The notes beneath the pieces are model-generated. The model was given only the letters and a program-made list of their open reading frames with translations, made no database searches and was not told where the DNA came from. The position numbers were made by a program, and so were the translations under genes. Below, piece by piece: positions 54,370 to 64,000 of a stretch of 64,000 nt of DNA. Origin of the DNA: Clavaria fumosa (lineage: Eukaryota; Basidiomycota; Agaricomycetes; Agaricales; Clavariaceae); assembly GCA_951802425.1 (NCBI GenBank), contig OX637797.1, forward strand, positions 4,340,001 to 4,404,000, read 5' to 3'. Within the stretch, counting starts at the first letter, position 1. Each line of letters begins with the position of its first letter.

Positions 54370-55328
54370 ACACTGGTCTCTTGGTTTGCTGCTTGTGACT
54401 TGGCAATCTCGATGCACATATTGTCATCGGCATAGGCCCTGCATGGCTCAGTTGCATGCATGCCTGGGGCATGCAGGTCTGCATTGTTGATAAGTGGTGT
54501 GTGCACCTCTCCTTTGCTCATCTCATAATATGTGATGTCCTGCTTGTATAATAATTCTGTCTCTTCTCAACTCAGTGTTTGTGTACTGTTGCATTCACTA
54601 ATCCCATAAGGTTTGCAGCTTGGGATCAGGATGGAAGGTGGGCAAACAGGTACTTGTTTTTTTCTGTGCATTGATGTCATAGAACTACTGGCAGTGTTAG
54701 TTCAGTTTATATCATTGACCAAGGAAACTCAATCCTCAATCAACAACATGCCCATATTGTTGACCAATGATAAGTGCAAGTAGTCAGCCAATGGCATGCA
54801 CATATTGTCAGTCAACAAAGCAGTGGAAGCAGGGCAAGCAGGTGAGTGGGGCAGGCAGTGCAATTAGGTTGAGTGAGATGAGTAGTGCAAGCAGGGTGAG
54901 CAGGTGAGTGGCAGTCATGGTTAGCAGTGGGCAGTGCAAGTGGGATGGGCAGGGTGTATAGCACAAGTGGGTTGAGCAGGGTAGGCAGTGCAAGTAAGGA
55001 GGGTGGGGTGGATGGTGCAAGCATTGAGAGTGGCATGGGATGGCACAAGCAGGGTGACTAGTGCAGTACAAGCAAGGTGAGCATGATAGACAGGGACTTA
55101 CATTGAGTTGAGTGACTTGCTGACTGTAGACTCTGAAGGTCTGAGATGACTGGGGACAGGGACAGGGAATTTTGTTTCCACATTTCATCAGTCTTTCTTG
55201 TCTAGGTGGCTAACATTATTATGCCTTCCTGTCTCCACTACCCATGGTGGGCCTTCTTCTTCCATTCTATCTAGCATCCATTCAAGCTCTCCTCTATCTG
55301 AGGTGCTCCCTGCTGCCCCTCTGGCACT
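54370..55328. repeat. Rearranged copy of the 22.2-23.6 kb repeats
   Basis: 54370-55090 is the reverse complement of about 22200-23010. 55165-55328 matches 23473-23640, the outer end of the large palindrome arm, in direct orientation. It is cut at 55328 by the duplicated block. Confidence 0.7.
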
Positions 55329-55555
55329 ATTGTAGGTAAGTTTTCTAATTGGGGTTCAGGTTTGGGAAGGGTTCAGGTTGTTTCTATGCCAGCATTTTAG
55401 AGGTCATTTGTGAGGGGTTAGTAAGTTATTTAAATTGTTTGAGTTAGATAGGTTACGTTTTTGTGGTTCAGGTTGTGTTATTATTATTCTTGAGCTAAGT
55501 CTAGACATCTGCATGTACTTGCTATTATTTTACATCTAACGATTAATGCATACCA

Positions 55556-55989
55556 TTCATACATGGTGTGCAGGAAGTTAAAGGAGCAGTCACTCATGCA
55601 ATTTCCCACACACAATCTATGAATGGTATGTGGGAGTTGAAGGAGTCATCACTCCTGCAATTTCCCGCACACCATTCACACATGATGTGCGGGAAGTTTA
55701 AGGCGTGGTCATTCTGCAGGTTTCCCGCACACCATACGTGAATGGTGTGCGGGAAGTTGACGGAGCAACCACTCCTTCAACTTCCCGCATATCATGCGTG
55801 AATGGTGTGCGGGAAGTCGAAGGAGTGGTCGCTCCTCCAATTTCCCGCACACCATTCACGTATGGTGTGCGGGAAATTGCAGGAATGACCACTCCCTCAA
55901 CTTCCCGCACACCATTCACATACGGTGTGCGGGAAGTTGAAGGAGTGGTTGCCCCTGCAATTTCCAGCATAGCATTCACACATGGTATG
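55556..55989. repeat. Array of palindromic units (copy 2)
   Basis: Counterpart of 40829-41262. Some CpG sites differ between the two copies (for example ACCATACGTG here, ACCATATGTG there), giving a view of recent decay. Confidence 0.9.
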
Positions 55990-56367
55990 GGGACAGGCAA
56001 ACTGACCCAAAGATATCTTACTCTCCTCTATGAGCTGGATATTCTCTTGCTTTGTCTTCTCAACCAGTTTCATGGCCTCCATGGCCTGTTCAAGTACCTG
56101 GATTTTGGCAGTCTGAGTCCTTTGCAGCTTGTGCTTTGTAATATAAAGGGATGCAGAATGCTCCCTTTCACCCTGGAGTTCTGCTCTGGCATTGCTTAAG
56201 GCCAATATTGAGCATTATGCAATGCAGACTCAACACCCTCAAACTGCTTGTCAGAGGCAGGCTCTGATGGTCCTACACCTCCCTCCTGTAGTCTCCTGGC
56301 ATGAGCTGCGAGCAGCTGCTCTCTCTGATCCTGTGACCTCTGTGATGCTGAATACTTTGGAGGCATA
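55897..56367 (-). pseudogene. Coiled-coil protein fragment (copy 2)
   Basis: Same as 41170-41640, with one residue change seen near the end (AGNCRGN versus AENCRGN). Confidence 0.35.
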
Positions 56368-56956
56368 AATTCAGCCTGTATAGCTGATAAGAGATAATGA
56401 GCCAGAAAGCCAAGGTTTTGCCCAGCTGCAATTCATCAAGAGATATGAATAAGTGAATATATAGGTTCAGAAAATGGTATAATAGTGCTTACCTAGGTGT
56501 TCCAAAGCCCCAAATTCTTCCCCCCAAGTACACACAGTCCAGTACAAGTCCCTAAAGTGTCAGAAGGTGGTATTCAGCCTGAAATGTAGAGAAAACAGTA
56601 ATTTATATGATAAGATAGGAAAATATGAAGTTTTGGAGGCTTACCCTGTGCACACAGAGTGTTTTAAAGTGGGGGGAGAATGAGAGCCAGAGAATGAGGC
56701 CACAGAAACCTTGTGGTGTATGCACACAGCCACTGACTACATTAACACACAAGTCCAGCAGCATCAAATCTGTAGGCCTCATAGACCTTTTGGGACTTAC
56801 CTTTGCTGAGAGGAAATGTTCAGAAATCTTATTTGAACATTTTGTTCAAGATGGAATCTTTCTAAAGGCTTTTTTATTTAGATAACAACAATATCTCAAT
56901 AAATAAAGTGTTTTTCAAAGGTCCATCTTGAACAAAAGTTTCTAAATTTAATTTCA

Positions 56957-57447
56957 GACTGTCAAGAACAGTGAGGACAAAGTCCCAATGCACAGACCAG
57001 GTGTCAATAATGTTGAACTGAGGAGCATGGAGATACATGGGGGGTTCATATACTACTAGGGTAGGGCATAGGGGCTAACTGTGAAACATGAGTATATCAG
57101 ATATCTATAGCAATTTCACCTGAGGAGTGGGAAGGCATGGATGATACATGTAAGACAAAGAATATGTTCCCATGGGTAGTGGGCATCATCCCAATGGTTG
57201 CTAATCATAGACTAGCACCAAGGGAAATGCCAGAAGTAAAGTCCATTTGGTCTGGAAGTCCAATTGATTGGAGCAGAGGAAGCAGAGGTGTGGAATCAGA
57301 GTTTGGAGTTTTGGTGCAGAGGTGCAGAGGTGTGGAGGGAGCAGAAGTGTGGAGGGAGGGCAAAAAAAGTTGGAGATGCTGGGGGGCTGAGAGGACCTAT
57401 TGTAAGTTCACTCACCCCTCCCTCCTACAAAATTTTTTATCCTAAGA
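56957..57447. repeat. CpG-stripped LTR relative (copy 2)
   Basis: Counterpart of 42230-42720; by eye identical. Confidence 0.55.
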
Positions 57448-57835
57448 AGAAATTTTACTAAGGAATTGTCAAGAAGCAGGCTAGAGTAGACAGAAGAGTA
57501 GAACAAACAGAGCAAACAAGGAGTGTTGGAGTTGTACAAAAGGTAACATTGTATGAACAAGATTTCAGAGTTTTTGCAAGGTCAAGAAAAATCAGAGAAT
57601 CAAAGTATCAAGGAATCAGAAAAAGCAGAGTTTCAGAGTTTTGGTATTTGTGAGGACTGGAATAACAAGGAACAGAAGAACATAAGGAGTGTGGGTTTAG
57701 ATTGGAGGTGCAGATTGGAGGTTTGGATTGGACCTTTGGCTGTTGCAGCAAGGAGCAGGGCAGGAAGCAGCACAAAGGGCAAGCAAAGGACCAGTTGTAT
57801 ACACAAGGTTGTAGTTTGAATATACTTCTAAAGTC

Positions 57836-58297
57836 TATAGGGTCAATATCCCACTAATAGTGCATTGGTGGAAAATCTAAAGAAATATTCATAGCAAGCC
57901 TAATACCTAAGATATTGGCATGGGGTTTGCTTCTTCCTAACCCTAAATCCTACACCAATTCTGTAAAACAAGAATGGTGTAGGATTGTGGGAATTTCAAC
58001 CCTTAGCTGCCAGGTAAAGCCATAGGCCCCATTCACTAGGTCACATGACCTATTCCCCAATTTTCACCAATGCCCCCTTTTCAGGTGATCTTTAGGTACA
58101 ATATTCCTCAATTCTATTAGGTGCTTGGGATCTGGGAAACTATTAGGCACAGGATGCCAAAAAAGGCAATATCCACTCCACAAATGGGTTGGAATTAGGT
58201 GCCTGAACCATTTTCAATTAGGTGCCAGCACCACAAAACCACCAATAGGTCAATTTCCACATATCTTATAGGGTCAATATTCCACCAATAGTGCATT
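57836..58297. repeat. Insertion bounded by 31-bp direct repeats (copy 2)
   Basis: Counterpart of 43109-43570. It was present before the block was duplicated. Confidence 0.75.
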
Positions 58298-58298
58298 A

Positions 58299-59212
58299 CC
58301 ATGCCCTGTGGTCACCATCCCCATGCATCCAGAGTATGAGGACCCCAAGATTGTGGCCCTTGCAAGGTGGTTCAAGAGAAGAAGGCACAGGAGGAGGACA
58401 AGTGGAAGAAGAGGGAGGAAGTGGATCAGGTGTGGTGGGAGGAGATGGAGTGGGTGAAGGCAGTGGAGGTGAAGTGGCATGTGGAGGAGATCGCATGAGT
58501 GCATGGAGTGGGGCAGAAGCGGAATCCAATGCCAGAGTCTGAGGTGGAGCGAGGGGTATGCATGCAGTGCTGGCTGTTGTCACTGGGCTGCATGTACCCA
58601 AGTGGAGGGCAGGGCACTTCATGTGTTGCCTGTGTGGGGGTGAAGCAGAAGTGTGTGGGTGGAGAGGCAGAGGGGCTGGAGCAGAAGAGACTCCACTCTG
58701 TGAAGTCAAAAAAGGTGGTAGAGGAGGAGGTGGAGGTGTGGGAGGTGCGGGCTCTGCAAGCAGAGGTGGAGAGGGCAGAAGTGGAGTGGGCGAGGTTGGC
58801 AAAGGCCACCCTTGACTTGGTGGCCTGCAGTGTGGCAGAGTTGGAGGAGTGGAGGAAGGAGGCAAGGGTGGAGAGGAAGGAGTGGAGGGTGGAGCAGAAG
58901 GCAGTGGCAGAGGATTGGAGGATCCTCCAAGAGTTTTTTATGGGGAAGTGGGGGGTGGAGGCAGAGGTGGAGGAGAAAGCAGAGGGAGAGAAGATGGTGG
59001 TAGAGTCAGAGGCAGAGATGGAGATGGAGGGAGAGAAGGAGAAGGAGGATGCAGAGATGGATGCAGAGGTGGAGGTGGAGGCAGAGATGGAGGCAGAGGT
59101 GGAGAAGGAGAAAGAGGCAGAGGCAGAGGAGGGGGAAGTAGGAGCAGAGTCCAGGCTGAAGGAGCCTGAAGGAGTTTTACAAGCATTGCCTGGCTCACCC
59201 CCCTCTGCCTAA
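58299..59212 (+). pseudogene. CpG-stripped copy of the zinc-cluster gene (copy 2)
   Basis: Counterpart of 43572-44485, with the same TGA (58496-58498) and the same six cysteines. A few differences are at former CpG sites (for example 'gtggagtgggcgagg' here versus 'gtgagg' there). Confidence 0.8.
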
Positions 59213-59509
59213 TATATATATATATATATATTATCTACTTATTTATTGTTTCTTTTTTTATCTTTTATCTTTTCTTTTATAAAATTTATCTTTTATCTTT
59301 TGAACTTGAGTGAAAGTAAGCAGTGTGAAAACAGAAAATGAGGTAAAGTGGAACAGAGAAACAGAAGAAAAGTCCAGAGTTGGACTTGATGAAATAAAAT
59401 TTCAGAGTTTTTTGGAGAAGAACAAAGGTTTTTTTTTTTTTTTTGGGATTCAGAGAAAGTGGAGAAAGCAGAGAGGAGAGACAGAGAGACAAGGAGACAG
59501 AGAGACAGA

Positions 59510-59961
59510 TCAAAGGGAATTGAGAGGTCCAGGCTTGTTCAGATATGCATGGATGGAAGTCCAAAACAGCCTCAGAGGTGTGTACAAGGTCTGTAGCTGG
59601 TAACCAAGATGTTTCCTCATTGGTCCCACTGCACCAAGTAAAGGAGTTTGCAGGTGTGGTGTTTGTTGATCTTGGAGTTAGAAATGTGGAAGACAGGGTG
59701 GACCACTCACATGGCTTCAGGGAGTTGGAGTATGAAGGGATGCAAGCCAGCCTCTCCAATGATCTCGAAAGGTCCAAGGAACCTTTCAGAGAGCTTCTGG
59801 GATGGTCTGGTGGTATGGAAAAACTTTGCCTTAATGTAGACTTGGTTTCCAACCTTAAACCTCAGTGCCAGAGCCCGATGGGTGTCTGCTGGACCTTGAT
59901 AGTGACATTGTGCATTGGCAATGTGGGAATGGAGTTCTTGGTGGAGCTCATCCAAGTCCAC
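59510..59961 (-). pseudogene. Ty3 integrase C-terminus and chromodomain
   Basis: Minus strand DLDELHQELHSHIANAQCHY, LGPFEIIGEAGLHPF (59707-59961). In a shifted frame NEETSWLPATDLVHTSE (59560-59660) is the chromodomain. Continuous with the integrase core at 59971-60859. An antisense zinc-cluster gene follows at 58299-59212. Confidence 0.85.
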
Positions 59962-59970
59962 AGCAAGTTC

Positions 59971-60859
59971 TCAGGCACAAACCAAGATTACTTCATGTTC
60001 AGGGTACACCAATATGTTCAGATGATAGCCCTTGTTTGCAAAGAATGGAGAAACCCCAGTAGTGGCACTCAGAGCATTGTTGTAGGCAAACTCCACTAGA
60101 GGCAGCAGTTCAGACCAGTTGTCCTGCTGGTAATTGCAGTAACAACAGAGGTATTGTTCCAATGTCTGGTTAGTGCTCTGTTTGTCTGTTGCCCTCCAGA
60201 TGATATCTGGAGGTAAAGTGCAAAGTCATATCAAGGACTTTGCCCAATGAGCAGAAGAAATGGGAGACAAACTCAGAGCCACAATCAGAGGTGACATGTG
60301 ACAGAACTCCATGTTTTGAAAAGATGTGAGGTATGAACAGGCAAGCCAACTCTGTGGAGTTCACTTTGTTGGTTGTTGGGATGAAAATCCCCTGCTTCAT
60401 AAACCTATCAACAACCACCAAGATTGTGGTAAAACCAGAGCTCTTGGGGAGTTGCTCAATGAAATCCATCGAGATGGAATTCCACAGTTTCTCAGGTATG
60501 GGCAGCTGCTTAAGCATTTCATATGGCTTATGCTGAGGGGCTTTCACCCTACCACAAGTTGTGCAAGATTTGCAAAAGTCTGATACAAATCCTTGGAGTT
60601 TTGGCCAGGAATAGTCCCTGAAGACCAAGGCCATAGTCTTGGTCCAACCAAAATGTTCAGCAAGCGGGTGATCATGTCTTGCATGTAAAATGCAGAATTG
60701 GAGGTCATCAACATCTGGTACATAAATCTGTCTGCACTCACAGAGAAGTCCATTGTTGTCCATGGAGTTCAAGCAGAGGTCCTGCAGAATTGGAGTGATC
60801 ACAGGATCAAGCAAGAGTCCAAACCAGATATCCTCACAGAGTTGATTATTGTCAATCAC
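59971..60859 (-). pseudogene. Ty3 integrase core
   Basis: 60170-60859 reads ILHARHDHPLAEHFGWTKT and CKSCTTCGRVKAPQHKP (HHCC zinc region), SISMDFIEQLPKSSGFTTI (first Asp), HVTSDCGSEFVSHFF (second Asp) and a decayed end NRQTEH with the Glu. 59971-60162 continues with [20 protein letters not shown]. The break at 60163-60170 and loss of the usual SDRG motif make it inactive. It is the same pol as the RT at 61439-62460. Confidence 0.88.
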
Positions 60860-61051
60860 GAATGAGGCACATGCATGTAGTGCAGCACATAGAGCAATGA
60901 AGCTTGGAGTGATGAAATCAATTGTCCACCAGTGAACATTGGCTAGAGATTCTGTGGATTGATGCAGGCATGATCACTATCCACCTCTTTGGGATAGACA
61001 TCCCAATGTCTAGTCAACATCAGGTTTCATTCCAAGGTGACTGGGGCAGAA
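60860..61051. other. Decayed linker between RNase H and integrase
   Basis: No continuous frame. It corresponds in position to the RNase H/integrase linker of the pol remnant. Confidence 0.5.
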
Positions 61052-62590
61052 TCAGATCATGAAATTGAACTGGGAGAGGAACTTCAACCACCTGGCTTGA
61101 CACCAGGTGAGCAGGCAGACCATGGAGAAATACTCAAGGTTCTTGTGGTCAGTAACAATGTTGACCAGAGTTTCAGAACCTTCGAGATAATGCCTCCAAG
61201 TGGTAAATGCCCAGGGTGTGGAAATGAAAAGTGATAGGATGGACTTCACTGTCGGAGGTGACCGTAGAGAGAATCATGGAAACAGCATAGTCTGAGGTGT
61301 TGGTTTTGACTATAAGCAGAGCTCCAGGGATAAAGTGTGAGAGGATCAGCATGGAGGAGAACACAGTTTGTAGAGAGTCAAAAGTGGACTGGCAGTTGTC
61401 AGACCAATGCCACTGTATGTTCTTATAAGTGAGGCAGTTCATTGGAGAGACAACATTGGAGTAGCCATGGATGAAACAGCAATAGAAATTGGCAAATCCA
61501 AGGAAGGACTGTACATCTTTGACCTTCTGCGGAGTGGGCCATTCCTGTATAGCTTTAACTTTAGTTGTTTCCATAGAAGGTCCAGCTGGAGATAAGACAA
61601 ATCCAAGGTACTCCATGGTCTCAGCATGAAATTCACACTTAGCTGGGTTCAGGAAGAGACTGTTCTTCTGGAGCCTTTGGAGTACCTCTCAGACATGTTC
61701 ATACATGTTGTTCTGGGTCCTCAGAGTAGATGAGGATGTCATCAAGATAGACAACCATGAACATGTCAAGGAGGTCAGAGAAGACATTGTTCATGAAATG
61801 CTGGAAAATGGTGGGTGTGTTTGTGAGCCCAAAGGGCATCACACCATTTGAAGGACCCATATTGGGTGCAGAATATGGTCTTCCATTCATCACCCTCAGC
61901 AATATGGACCAGGTGGTATGCATGTTGGAGGTCAAGTTTAGTGTAGATTTGGGCTTTTCCTGGAACATCAAGAAGATCTTTGGTTAGCAGAAGTGGATAA
62001 TGGTCCTTTTTGGTCACTTTATTGAGACCATGGAAATCAACACAGTGTCAGAGTGTTCCATTCTTTTTCTGGATGAAGAGCACAGGTGCTCCATGTGGAG
62101 AATGGCTCAGACATATGGATCTGATGCAGAGATGCTCATCCAGAAACTTGTGGAGTTCACTGAGTTCAGACTGCAACAAAGGATAGACTATACCTGGCAG
62201 AAGAGATTGCCCCTCCAGATGGTTGGTGCAGAGCCAGGGTGTCTGCCTTCTTTTTACTGAAGATGTCCAGAAAATCCCTGTACTCCTCTGGGACAGAGAG
62301 GAGATCCTCCTGGGTGGTGTCAAGGACGTGCTGCAGATGATGGTTGAGCCAAAGCACATGGAATGGAGACAGACAGAGAGACAGAGGTGGACAAAGGGAC
62401 AGAATGGAGAGTGCTGGCCAGTGCACCCTCCAGGACAGATTCCAGAGTTTTTTTCTCATTTATAGATGGTCTGGGTGTTATCTGGGCAGTAGTCCAGTCA
62501 ACCAGCAGGTTGCGTTGGAACAGCCAATTCATTCCCAAGATCACATCACATGAGGGGTCAAGATCAGTAAGATGTTAGTCAGATCCATGG
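61052..62590 (-). pseudogene. Ty3 protease end, reverse transcriptase and RNase H
   Basis: Minus strand in order: MILGMNWLFQRNLLVDWTTA (end of protease, 62480-62544); frames through EFLDEHLCIRSICLSHSPHG and LFIQKKNGTL (62048-62160); [39 protein letters not shown] and [18 protein letters not shown] (61699-61971); YLGFVLSPAGPSMETTKVKA (61173-61616); and WRHYLEGSETLVNIVTDHKN (61052-61249). The YLDD box is intact, but at least four frame breaks separate the pieces. A fragment of the same family lies at 10193-11326. Gag is absent; at the 5' side the sequence abuts the retropepsin gene near 62600. Confidence 0.88.
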
Positions 62591-62601
62591 GGGAGAGCTG
62601 A

Positions 62602-63243
62602 ATGGAGAGCTGGACTGCTTTGGTAACCCAGATGGAGGTGCCTTGTGAACTACTTGCCATTTCCAGAGATGTCCGCAAAAAGATGAAGGATATGGTCACT
62701 GCCCGCCGTGTTCTGGTCACGGTCTCTGCAGTGCAGGATACACTCTACACAAATGTTACGGCTCCGGACACCTCCGATCTCGTTGTGGCAGTCGATGCCG
62801 CTCCGCTCCGCATTGTAGAAGGCATATTGGATGGTCGAATCGCTGTGGAGTGCCTTCTCGACCAGGGAAGTTCGATTGTAGCAATGCGGCGAGACGTCTG
62901 GGAGAAACTTGGCAATCCACTACACTCTGAACACGTTATTCACATGGAATCCTCTCATGGTACCATTGCTCTGATGCTCAGACTCATCAAAAATTCCCCT
63001 TTACAGATCGGTCTGTGCACGTTCCATGTTCAAATGCAAGTGGCAGACACACTGCCCTGCGAGGTTCTTGTCAGACGACCATTTTTTATGCTAACTGGCT
63101 CGCAAACAATCGATCATCCCCATGGGGCCCAGGACCTCATTCTAAATGATCCAAACACAGGAGAACGAATCATAGTGCCAACAAAAGAGCGAATCCCGAT
63201 CTGCAAAACATTGAAGAATAAGAAACCGCATCCGGATTTTTGA
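62602..63243 (+). CDS. Agaricomycete gag/retropepsin-like protein (partial, variant active site)
   Basis: CpG-rich, 213 residues, ending in TGA at 63241-63243. Family-like sequence begins at about 62635 (CELLAISRDVRKKMKDMVTA); the ATG at 62602 lies in the older Ty3 remnant, so the true start was probably lost. AVECLLDQGSSIVAMRRDVW holds the aspartic-protease site in the form Asp87-Gln-Gly-Ser where Asp-Ser/Thr-Gly is standard. LPCEVLVRRPFFMLT matches the usual LLGRPF turn, and NDPNTGERIIVPT is the family's hallmark end. Retropepsins process retroelement polyproteins. With a truncated N-terminus and no pol following, it is a non-autonomous or broken element. Confidence 0.65.
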   Translation: MESWTALVTQMEVPCELLAISRDVRKKMKDMVTARRVLVTVSAVQDTLYTNVTAPDTSDLVVAVDAAPLRIVEGILDGRIAVECLLDQGSSIVAMRRDVWEKLGNPLHSEHVIHMESSHGTIALMLRLIKNSPLQIGLCTFHVQMQVADTLPCEVLVRRPFFMLTGSQTIDHPHGAQDLILNDPNTGERIIVPTKERIPICKTLKNKKPHPDF

Positions 63244-63503
63244 TGGCTGGAGCCTCGAACATCCGCAAATCTATGGACTCACCTCTGATCAATGTGGACA
63301 TGGAAACTATACCCAAATATGAGACTCCAGCCATCTTTTCCACTTCCGTTCAGAATTCCTCATCATCTCTTTGTAAATCTAGCCCCTCTTGATCCTTGTA
63401 TCAGTGTCTTGGACATTTCTCTCGATTCTGTTGATTCCCCAGTGTAGTAGGCTGTACAGGTGTTGGCTGCAAATAGATGTTCGTGGCCGGGTTCTTCAGG
63501 GGG
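63244..63503 (+). other. Decayed 3' part of the retroelement and possible polypurine tract
   Basis: Frames continue with stops (SVLDISLDSVDSPV near 63400). GTTCTTCAGGGGG at 63491-63503 could be the polypurine tract. Confidence 0.4.
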
Positions 63504-64000
63504 TCTTATTACACAATGGGTACACTAGACAGAACCTTGGAGGATGTGGAGGTTGAGTGTAAAAAGGTTCAGAGAGTGAAAATATACGTTGTCCGGAGTA
63601 TCCGGTATCGGATCCGATAGAGTCCGATGTTTGGATCGAAGGTTGGAGGGGCCAGCAACGACGAAGGCCAGCGGATCAATAGGTACGACGAAGGGTGAGC
63701 TTGCTAAAAATCACAGCACGATGTGGGCATTCAAAAAGCTGGATTTCCATATAGTCCGAAGTGTGCTTAAGTACAGTTCTGTAAGTACGGCAAATTGGAA
63801 TGTATGGAAATGTCCGGAAAACATATGGAACAGCGCCATGTCGCGTGAAGGGTTATATGGAGGAGTTATATCACAAGGGAATTGAGTAGCTCAGAGGAAT
63901 GAAATGTCCGATGTCCGGACCGCTCGTAAACTGAAGGAAAGTGGGGCTGGTACAGCAAAGGGGTATTAGGAACAATGGGCAAAGTACTGCAAAGGGTTTG
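63504..64000 (+). repeat. Probable LTR start, runs off the window
   Basis: TCTTATTACACAATGGG follows the purine tract; a T-C start instead of T-G would be a single change. The sequence is CpG-rich with TCCGG/GTCCGA words (for example 63585-63640), like the LTR at 29440-30151, and has no coding frame with a known domain. The second LTR is not in the window. Confidence 0.4.

Larger units (their letters stand above)
55329..60009. repeat. 4.7-kb duplicated block, copy 2
   Basis: Same content as 40602-45282 with few differences (for example two extra T in the poly-T run near 59430 and scattered transitions). Here the right side continues without a break into the rest of the Ty3 pol, so this copy keeps the original junction. 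Confidence 0.93.

Noticed and set aside
1..64000. tRNA or rRNA genes and obvious host housekeeping genes
   Set aside because: No cloverleaf-like or rRNA-like sequence, and no unambiguous single-copy host protein, was recognised by eye. A dedicated search could still find small ones.

Overview
This window looks like a transposable-element nest from a filamentous basidiomycete, most likely an agaricomycete mushroom. The evidence is spliced genes with introns of about 50 to 60 bases, JmjC-like and Ulp1-like transposon-associated gene families, Ty3/Gypsy chromoviruses with C-terminal chromodomains, and an agaricomycete-type gag/retropepsin protein. No clear single-copy host gene is visible. No rRNA, tRNA or CRISPR array was recognised.

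Layout. 0.2-10 kb: a decayed Ulp1-like protease remnant, then a divergent pair of decayed multi-exon genes (a JmjC-like gene on the minus strand and an unknown family with an acidic tail on the plus strand). These are punctuated by four copies of a GTCAC-type hairpin and followed by degenerate repeats. 10-22 kb: broken Ty3/Gypsy elements, including one whose gag is joined directly to the end of integrase, with an 8-bp-TSD hAT-type MITE inside its chromodomain. A second Ty3 carries an extra coiled-coil reading frame downstream of pol. 22-29 kb: a 2.28-kb near-perfect palindrome and a 4.7-copy tandem array of a 655-bp unit. 29.4-40.6 kb: the CpG-rich, young part of the window. It contains an LTR with its polypurine tract, an intact antisense gene for a Zn2Cys6-like coiled-coil protein, and between them a structurally complete 9,196-bp chromovirus (1,793-bp LTRs, GGAGT target duplication, intact gag and pol). 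40.6-45.3 kb and 55.3-60.0 kb: two nearly identical 4.7-kb copies of an already decayed block, holding a hairpin array, decayed LTR, decayed zinc-cluster gene and integrase/chromodomain end. 46-48 kb: a 21-bp minisatellite with 357-bp higher-order structure. 49.5-51.5 kb: a 1,985-bp solo-LTR-like element with a GCAGG target duplication. 51.5-55.3 kb: rearranged gag and pol pieces. 59.5-62.6 kb: a long decayed Ty3 pol. 62.6-64 kb: a CpG-rich gag/retropepsin gene and the start of an LTR.

The most interesting system is the 9.2-kb element. A 12-base sequence about 34 bases downstream of a TATA box in its 5' LTR is the exact complement of the 12 bases beginning one nucleotide inside the LTR/internal junction. 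This is the arrangement of Tf1-type self-primed reverse transcription. The 875 bases from that inferred RNA start to the gag ATG contain no ATG at all, yet one frame stays open throughout and overlaps the gag start. Each LTR also carries, on the opposite strand, a plausibly spliced zinc-knuckle gene. A related theme appears in the other chromovirus family, where an antisense zinc-cluster gene lies between pol and the 3' LTR.

A mutational theme runs through the window. Old copies have lost nearly all CpG by transitions. Genes have been interrupted by TGA codons that look like former CGA, and even the young element's two LTRs differ mostly at CpG sites. All coordinates and comparisons were made by eye. 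Identities, splice sites and LTR edges of decayed elements are approximate.
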